NCBI GenBank assembly: GCA_905236585.1
Contig: CAJOQZ010000097.1
Location: 1 to 6,273, forward strand
DNA from: an uncultured Lachnospiraceae bacterium
Lineage (GTDB): Bacteria > Bacillota > Clostridia > Lachnospirales > Lachnospiraceae
Direction of reading: 5' to 3'
DNA length: 6,273 nucleotides
Shown here: one piece after another, positions 4,832 to 6,273 of the stretch
Numbering within the stretch: the first letter of the stretch is position 1
How the letters are laid out: each line of letters starts with the position of its first letter
Made by a program: the position numbers and the translations under genes
The notes under the pieces: model-generated
What the model was told of the DNA's origin: nothing
Seen by the model: only the letters and a program-made list of their open reading frames with translations
Database searches by the model: none

Positions 4832-5077
4832 TCACTCGACCTTGATCGATATCTGTCTGCCCATCGAGCCGGCTACTTTTACCAAAAAATCCAAACTCGG
4901 ATTATATCTTCCGCTCTCCATTCTTGAAATATTGGACTTCTTCGTCCCACATGCTTCCGCAAGAGTCTGCTGCGTCATATTCGCGCTCTTCCTTGCGTCC
5001 TTAAGCTGCATTGCAATCTCGGCACGCGCCGAAAGCGACGATTCCGGCACTACGCCGTCCGCATATCTTTTTTTCAT
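4832..5077 (-). CDS. XRE-family HTH transcriptional regulator (HigA-like, orphan)
   Basis: An 81-residue DNA-binding protein. The HTH domain runs from about residue 24 to 70: LKDARKSANMTQQTLAEACG supplies helices 1 and 2, and TKKSNISRMESGRYNPSLDFL the recognition helix and beyond. The C-terminus ISIKVE is like antitoxin-type HigA regulators. The frame is open 35 codons further upstream, to 5182, but the start at 5077 is chosen because AAAGG lies 8 nt before it and because the longer start would place the promoter palindrome inside the gene. No RelE/HigB-type toxin gene is adjacent on either side, so it is an orphan here. The promoter contains a perfect palindrome, which suggests autoregulation. 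The leader also has an inverted repeat GGAAATC / GATTTCC (5100-5125). A structured 3' UTR and terminator follow. Confidence 0.88.
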   Translation of the reverse strand: MKKRYADGVVPESSLSARAEIAMQLKDARKSANMTQQTLAEACGTKKSNISRMESGRYNPSLDFLVKVAGSMGRQISIKVE

Positions 5078-5139
5078 CACACACACCTTTTGAAACTTTG
5101 GAAATCTTCGAAGCCTCCGATTTCCTTCACACAAACCGT

Positions 5140-5168
5140 ATATTATCATATATGATAACAAAATGCAA
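5140..5168 (-). promoter_or_regulatory. XRE gene promoter with perfect 16-bp palindromic operator
   Basis: The minus strand reads TTGCAT (5168-5163), a 17-nt spacer, then TAATAT (5145-5140). Positions 5143-5158 are the perfect palindrome TTATCATATATGATAA, covering most of the spacer and part of the -10 box. This is the usual place for a repressor operator, most simply for the XRE protein itself. The promoter boxes are moderate (3 and 4 of 6). Confidence 0.6.
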
Positions 5169-5220
5169 TACCTGAAATTCATTTTTGTGAAAACTGCACA
5201 AAAAAGGTCGGCACGCTACG

Positions 5221-5249
5221 AAAAAAGTCCGCTGCATCATGCAGCGGAC
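5221..5249 (-). terminator. second tandem terminator downstream of mecA
   Basis: Perfect inverted repeat with 11-nt arms (GTCCGCTGCAT at 5227-5237 and its complement at 5239-5249), followed on the minus strand by six T residues (5226-5221). It lies 28 nt beyond the first mecA terminator and shields the XRE gene from read-through. Confidence 0.8.
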
Positions 5250-5277
5250 CTCGAAAATCCGGTAAAAATCTGTTTTT

Positions 5278-5325
5278 ATAAAAAATGAGGAAAATGTCCA
5301 TACAAATATGTCCACCTTCCTCATT
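5278..5325 (-). terminator. first terminator downstream of mecA
   Basis: AATGAGGAA (5284-5292) pairs with TTCCTCATT (5317-5325), a perfect 9-bp stem, and a run of six T follows on the minus strand (5285-5280). The 24-nt loop contains ATGTCCA twice and a short CATA/TATG inner stem. It lies about 36 nt after the mecA stop. Confidence 0.7.
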
Positions 5326-5361
5326 GCTTATGGAAATATAACAACCGCGCTATAAAAAAAT

Positions 5362-6063
5362 CTATGCCAACTTCGCCAGTTCGCTAAGCGCATGCTCCTT
5401 CAAAATGCATTTGCCGTGTTCAATAATGTGCCCCGTCCCTACGCCGTCGGCAAACATATTCTGCGAATACTCCGCAATGGCAAATACGTTGTGCGCCATC
5501 TGCCGCTTGGTCTGCACCAGCGACATCTGCATGTAATACATATCCCCCAGCCGGTACAGGCTCGACGGAATATCTCCAAGATACGAAAGGACATTCGCCA
5601 TGCGGATGCAGCTGTCGAGATCTTCGACCTCCGCCCAGACATTCATCTCAAGCGGATCGGTATCCTCCGCCTGCGATAAAATCTCCTGCGTGCTCTTCTG
5701 AATCTCACGCGTCAGCACGTCCTGCAGCTGCGCACGGCTCATCTTGCTCGAATCAAGCGCATCCTGAAATTCTTTTAACTTCTCCTTGAACGCCATCAGC
5801 ATCGCGTGAATCGCCATGTTCTGATCGTCGCTGATCATCATGGACACGTCGCCCTCCTGCGATACGGACAACTGGACATTCAAAGCGTCGCCCGTCGTAA
5901 CGAAATTCAGTTCGTATCTCGCCTGCTGCAAAATATACCGCAGAAACTCTTCCGCCTTCGTGCGGTCGCCCATCAATTCTTCTAAGTTAATTCCCTGTGC
6001 ATCCATCTCCTCATGGGAAATCACACAGCGGATAGCATTTTCATTGATCCTTGTAAATTTCAT
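5362..6063 (-). CDS. mecA: adaptor protein MecA
   Basis: A 233-residue cytoplasmic adaptor that delivers substrates to the ClpC-ClpP protease; in Bacillus it targets the competence factor ComK. The N-terminal substrate-binding domain is recognisable: MKFTRINENAIRCVIS, then a segment like LMGDRTKAEEFLRYIL with ARYELNF (to about residue 55), as in MecA and YpbH. The middle (about 85-135) is a charged, helical linker. The C-terminal ClpC-binding domain begins near MNVWAEVEDLDSCIRMA and keeps the family SSLYRLGDMYYMQM segment. The length is close to the usual 215-245. GAGGTG lies a few bases before the ATG. It is monocistronic, with a promoter at 6181-6209 and two terminators. Whether it controls competence here is unknown; a general role in ClpC proteolysis is the safer reading. 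Confidence 0.88.
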   Translation of the reverse strand: MKFTRINENAIRCVISHEEMDAQGINLEELMGDRTKAEEFLRYILQQARYELNFVTTGDALNVQLSVSQEGDVSMMISDDQNMAIHAMLMAFKEKLKEFQDALDSSKMSRAQLQDVLTREIQKSTQEILSQAEDTDPLEMNVWAEVEDLDSCIRMANVLSYLGDIPSSLYRLGDMYYMQMSLVQTKRQMAHNVFAIAEYSQNMFADGVGTGHIIEHGKCILKEHALSELAKLA

Positions 6064-6083
6064 ACGCCCACCTCTTTCGTATG
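6061..6083 (-). promoter_or_regulatory. hairpin holding the mecA start codon and ribosome binding site
   Basis: In the mRNA, CATACG (6083-6078) can pair with CGTATG (6066-6061), which includes the AUG start codon. The 11-nt loop AAAGAGGTGGG contains the Shine-Dalgarno sequence. The stem is 6 bp and perfect. It could tune translation initiation of mecA. Confidence 0.4.
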
Positions 6084-6143
6084 GGTGAAAACACTTCCTC
6101 TCTAAAAAAAGATTTTGCTTTTCTAATATAGTTATCGTCTAAC

Positions 6144-6161
6144 TGTTCAAATACCTGAACA
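6144..6161. promoter_or_regulatory. inverted repeat in the mecA leader
   Basis: TGTTCA, six bases, then TGAACA: a perfect 6-bp dyad in operator format, downstream of the predicted mecA promoter. The same half-sites, TGTTCAG and CTGAACA, form the stem of the terminator at 6218-6245. It may be a protein site or a leader hairpin. Confidence 0.35.
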
Positions 6162-6180
6162 AATACCTTCTCCTAATATA

Positions 6181-6209
6181 ATAATATAATAGTCTGCCTG
6201 CAAATGCAA
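6181..6209 (-). promoter_or_regulatory. sigma-A promoter of mecA
   Basis: The minus strand reads TTGCAT (6209-6204), a 17-nt spacer, then TATTAT (6186-6181; 5 of 6). It lies directly behind the terminator of the upstream gene. The leader would be about 110 nt. A second AT-rich -10-like element, TATATT (6130-6125), lies nearer the gene but lacks a good -35. Confidence 0.55.
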
Positions 6210-6210
6210 C

Positions 6211-6245
6211 AAAAATCGTATCTGTTCAGCAGACTGAACAGATAC
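6211..6245 (-). terminator. intrinsic terminator of the gene upstream of mecA
   Basis: Perfect 12-bp stem (GTATCTGTTCAG at 6218-6229 and its complement at 6234-6245) with a 4-nt loop, followed on the minus strand by GA and five T residues (6215-6211). It ends transcription of a minus-strand gene that lies beyond the right edge. Confidence 0.88.
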
Positions 6246-6253
6246 ACGAGGCA

Positions 6254-6273
6254 TCAAGGCTTGCGCCATTGAA
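6254..6273 (-). CDS. possible C-terminal end of an upstream minus-strand gene
   Basis: One minus-strand frame reads QWRKP and then a stop at 6256-6254, 8 nt before a strong terminator. That is where a stop codon would be expected, but only five codons are visible and another frame also stays open here, so the call rests on the terminator alone. Confidence 0.25.

Noticed and set aside
4755..5093. A 112-codon plus-strand open frame opposite the XRE gene
   Set aside because: It is antisense to a clear HTH gene and its start region is the XRE 3' UTR hairpin; the GGAGG there is the hairpin loop, not a real ribosome binding site.
5078..5182. Longer XRE reading frame starting at 5182
   Set aside because: It would place the promoter palindrome inside the coding region and lacks a ribosome binding site; the start at 5077 has one.
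5182..5204. AT-rich inverted repeat TTTTTGTG / CACAAAAA upstream of the XRE promoter
   Set aside because: The 8-bp stem is almost all A-T and has no U-tract in a sensible place; it may be chance in an AT-rich gap.

Overview
The window looks like chromosomal DNA of an anaerobic Firmicute of the class Clostridia, most likely Lachnospiraceae. The evidence is GC-moderate coding sequence, strong AGGAGG-type ribosome binding sites, intrinsic terminators with clear U-tracts, a MecA-type adaptor and a BMP-family lipoprotein. No species can be named from sequence alone. Most genes lie on the minus strand.

Positions 1-2141 (minus strand) hold the first three genes of a purine-salvage operon, read right to left: xpt (xanthine phosphoribosyltransferase), a BMP-family substrate-binding lipoprotein, and the start of the matching ABC ATPase, which runs off the left edge. 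A strong hairpin terminator sits between the lipoprotein and the ATPase. It probably makes the binding protein more abundant than the rest of the transporter. The likely logic is import of a purine nucleoside or base followed by salvage with PRPP.

Positions 2316-4168 hold two divergently transcribed Cof-type HAD phosphatases. Between them lies a foldback element of about 122 bp with 12-bp terminal inverted repeats and 10-bp flanking direct repeats, resembling a MITE. It lies just upstream of the ribosome binding site of the minus-strand HAD gene. The plus-strand HAD gene has a near-consensus sigma-A promoter.

Positions 4198-4667 contain the most interesting feature. A 33-codon membrane peptide gene has its own extended -10 promoter, a heavily structured leader and a terminator that overlaps its stop codon. 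A near-perfect promoter on the opposite strand fires an apparently non-coding RNA into the 3' end of the peptide mRNA. This is the architecture of a type I toxin-antitoxin locus (compare Fst/par, TxpA/RatA and BsrG/SR4). The two RNAs also begin with closely related sequence that ends in the self-complementary core GGTTAACC.

Positions 4694-5168 hold a small orphan XRE-family repressor with a perfect 16-bp palindrome in its promoter. Its 3' untranslated region has a hairpin whose loop resembles the anti-Shine-Dalgarno sequence, followed by a strong terminator. Positions 5221-6209 hold mecA with two tandem terminators, a start-codon hairpin and a promoter just behind the terminator of another minus-strand gene that lies beyond the right edge.
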